This document shows, in pieces, positions 62,880 to 64,000 of a DNA stretch of 64,000 nucleotides. Location of the stretch: the NCBI GenBank assembly GCA_026400105.1, contig JAPLPQ010000030.1, positions 34,113-98,112 on the forward strand, read 5' to 3'. Origin of the DNA: Burkholderiales bacterium. GTDB taxonomy: Bacteria; Pseudomonadota; Gammaproteobacteria; Burkholderiales; Burkholderiaceae_C. The notes under the pieces are model-generated. The model ran no database searches. It saw only the letters and a program-made list of their open reading frames with translations, and was not told the DNA's origin. Each line of letters opens with the position of its first letter. The stretch's first letter is position 1. The position numbers and the translations under genes were made by a program.

Positions 62880-63262
62880 ACAAAAATGATTGTGTCACTG
62901 TAGCGGGCCACGTTGCTGTCATGGGTCAGCAGGCGCATCGGCTCGGTCAAGGCCTGGGCCACCAGCAGGCGGTCGAAGAGGTCCTGGTGGTGGGGCGGGA
63001 GGTCTGCTAGCGCCAGGGTGTGTTCGGGTTCGATCGACAGGATGCGGTAGCCGGCACGCTGGAAGTAGTCCAGCGCCTCGCGGGCCGATACCGGCATGTC
63101 GCCACGTCCCAGGCTGTGCTTGATGGCAATTTCCCACAGGCTGACGACGCTAACCCAGACCGTGCTGCGCGGGTTGCTGATCCAGTCGCGCGCCGGGCGG
63201 GTCAGGCTGGGATGGTCCGTGATGGCCCAAAGCGCGATATGGGTGTCGAGCAACAGGTTCAT
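62876..63262 (-). CDS. vapC: VapC-family PIN-domain toxin
   Basis: This 128-residue PIN ribonuclease has acidic catalytic residues D6 (LLLDTHIALWA), E44 (VVSLWEIAIKHSLG), D97 (DLFDRLLVAQALTEP) and D115 (LLTHDSNVARYSD). It presumably cleaves tRNA or rRNA when free of antitoxin. ATG 63,262 overlaps the antitoxin stop (ATGA), the classical TA coupling. A decayed copy of its 3' part lies on the other side of the OsmC-YcaO gene. Confidence 0.93.
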   Translation of the reverse strand: MNLLLDTHIALWAITDHPSLTRPARDWISNPRSTVWVSVVSLWEIAIKHSLGRGDMPVSAREALDYFQRAGYRILSIEPEHTLALADLPPHHQDLFDRLLVAQALTEPMRLLTHDSNVARYSDTIIFV

Positions 63263-63501
63263 GCTTGACCCAGAAACAGGCGAGCCACTTCGTCGTTGTG
63301 GTCGTCGATGCTGTCTGGCATCTGGAATGCGCCTTTGGCGACGCCCAGTCGTTGACTAGTTGCCGTGGTTTCGATCGGCACCAGCTTGGCCGCCGGTCGG
63401 CCGTTGCGGGCAATGATGATTTCGCGCTCGGTCCCTTGCTCGATCGCCTCGACCAGGCGTGACAGGTTGGACTTGGCTTGCAGCATGTTGACGGCGTGCA
63501 T
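63259..63501 (-). CDS. Phd/YefM-type antitoxin paired with VapC
   Basis: This 80-residue antitoxin begins MHAVNMLQAKSNLSRLVEAI and continues IIIARNGRPAAKLVPIE, the DNA-binding fold of the prevent-host-death family. The acidic tail (MPDSIDDHNDEVARLFLG) should wrap VapC. An AAGGAG site lies 6 bases before ATG 63,501. A palindrome just upstream is a likely autoregulatory operator. Confidence 0.92.
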   Translation of the reverse strand: MHAVNMLQAKSNLSRLVEAIEQGTEREIIIARNGRPAAKLVPIETTATSQRLGVAKGAFQMPDSIDDHNDEVARLFLGQA

Positions 63502-63511
63502 GGGGTACTCC

Positions 63512-63534
63512 TTAGCTTGGCCAAGTCTAGCTAA
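63512..63534. promoter_or_regulatory. Operator-like palindrome of the TA operon
   Basis: A perfect palindrome CTTGGCCAAG (63,516-63,525) is nested in TTAGC/GCTAA arms, 10-33 bases before the antitoxin ATG. Antitoxins of this family bind such dyads to repress their own operon. Confidence 0.6.
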
Positions 63535-63556
63535 TTTGTTTCGGGTTGTCCAGTTG

Positions 63557-63714
63557 GACGTTATCACCCGCAATGGCAATCAGTCGGGGGTCATGCTGTC
63601 GCTGGAAGACTACCAGGCCGTGCAGGACATGGCTGGTCTTTGCCGATGTCGCCAGGACCGCGAGATGGTCGAGCGCATCAACAAGCTGATCAAGGAAGTC
63701 CAGTCGTCGTTCGG
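63557..63714 (+). pseudogene. Fused remnant resembling yefM-yoeB toxin-antitoxin genes
   Basis: One plus-strand frame reads VITRNGNQSGVMLSLEDYQA, a good match to the C-terminal part of the YefM antitoxin domain. It then reads QDREMVERINKLIKEVQSSF, which resembles the start of YoeB-type toxins. The antitoxin N-terminus, the toxin N- and C-termini and the normal gene boundary are missing, so this is a deleted, fused relic. The YoeB part is a weaker call than the YefM part. Confidence 0.55.
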
Positions 63715-63875
63715 TCTAGTGTCTGGTTCGCAGCGGTCACGGTCATCGGCTCAGGTCCGTTGGATGACCGGTAACGGCCATGAGCAGTCACGCGGATCTC
63801 GCGCCGAACGCAGTCCTGAATTTGTTCAAATCGCGCCCCGCAACCCAGGCTCACGCGAGGCGCAGCGACCTACAG
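63715..63875. other. Unassigned stretch before the IS end
   Basis: Reading frames are open through this stretch but the encoded residues (Arg/Ser/Gln-rich) match nothing I recognise. With the antitoxin upstream region and the relic it makes up the roughly 400-base gene-free interval before the insertion element. Confidence 0.3.
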
Positions 63876-63904
63876 TGAACCGCCCCGGCTTTCAAGGAGG
63901 CTGA
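63876..63904. mobile_element. Terminal inverted repeat of an IS3-family element (one end)
   Basis: TGAACCGCCCCGGCTTTCAA begins 35 bases outside the end of the transposase frame. It has the TGAACCGCCCCGG form seen at ends of many IS3-family elements. The other end lies beyond the window, so the element cannot be measured and its target duplication cannot be checked. Confidence 0.65.
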
Positions 63905-63909
63905 CTGGT

Positions 63910-64000
63910 TTAAGTTGACACCTCTGTCGAGGTGTTGCTGTTGGCGAGTTGCCTCCAGTAGTTTGCCTCAGCTTCTGCCGGAGGGATGCCCCCAATCGGC
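63910..64000 (-). CDS. IS3-family transposase, C-terminal fragment (runs off the window)
   Basis: The minus strand encodes PIGGIPPAEAEANYWRQLAN and a short tail ending in TAA at 63,910-63,912. The PPAEAEANYWRQ motif is the end of the DDE integrase subunit (OrfB) of IS3-group elements. Only 30 codons are visible, so intactness is unknown. Its presence supports mobility of the adjoining region. Confidence 0.8.
   Translation of the reverse strand, partial: PIGGIPPAEAEANYWRQLANSNTSTEVST

Noticed and set aside
63365..63904. Single intact 179-residue protein at the right end
   Set aside because: Its start lies opposite the antitoxin gene and its end runs into the IS inverted repeat; only the YefM/YoeB-like middle makes sense, as a relic.

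Overview
The window is about 64 kb of GC-rich DNA from a motile Gram-negative bacterium. The FlhDC master regulators, the order ilvB-ilvN-ilvC-pssA-leuA, the bpt/aat pair and the flagellar gene order all point to a betaproteobacterium, most likely Burkholderiales and perhaps near Comamonadaceae. That placement is inferred from gene order and protein motifs, not from a search.

Positions 1-25,000 are flagellar. The end of flgH and flgI-flgJ-flgK-flgL run on the + strand, followed by a polytopic chemoreceptor. A tightly overlapping minus-strand operon, fliF-G-H-I-J-K-L-M-N-O-P-Q-R, encodes the MS ring, switch, export ATPase and export gate. fliE diverges from fliF. Next come, on the minus strand, an FlhB-C-terminus-like protein, a second FliK-like protein, fliT, fliS, fliD and fliC. 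fliC has a clear sigma-28 promoter. A strongly degenerate chemoreceptor lies between fliC and flhD.

Positions 25,000-43,600 are regulation, motor and chemotaxis: flhD-flhC-(membrane methyltransferase)-motA-motB, then aer with its own sigma-28 promoter, cheZ-cheA-cheW-mcp-cheR-cheD-cheB-cheY. Facing it on the minus strand is a second set (cheA, cheY and a CheZ-like phosphatase), followed by a second Aer-like receptor. Two kinases, two CheY and two phosphatases therefore coexist. The receptor beside cheR ends in a CheR-tethering type pentapeptide, and CheD, both phosphatases and FliM carry related acidic/hydrophobic terminal motifs.

Positions 43,600-50,200 hold branched-chain amino acid synthesis (ilvB, ilvN, ilvC, leuA) with pssA between. 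leuA is preceded by an 18-residue leader peptide containing a Leu run with rare CTA codons and a terminator, which is a transcription attenuator. A REP-like palindrome lies before ilvC.

Positions 50,200-60,300 are housekeeping genes: a PBP7-type endopeptidase, an IclR regulator, the two N-end-rule transferases bpt and aat, nth, a PLP aminotransferase, an RNase D-like nuclease, a DUF6172-type protein, a DEAD-box helicase, serB, and the divergent ric/nsrR pair for nitrosative damage.

Positions 60,350-64,000 look like an accessory region of lower GC. An OsmC-YcaO fusion gene lies between a decayed vapC copy and an intact phd/vapC toxin-antitoxin pair. It is followed by a fused remnant that looks like yefM-yoeB and by the end of an IS3-family element. 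A 50-codon Cys-rich reading frame overlaps the start of the OsmC-YcaO gene. This cassette is the part of the window most likely to hold something undescribed.
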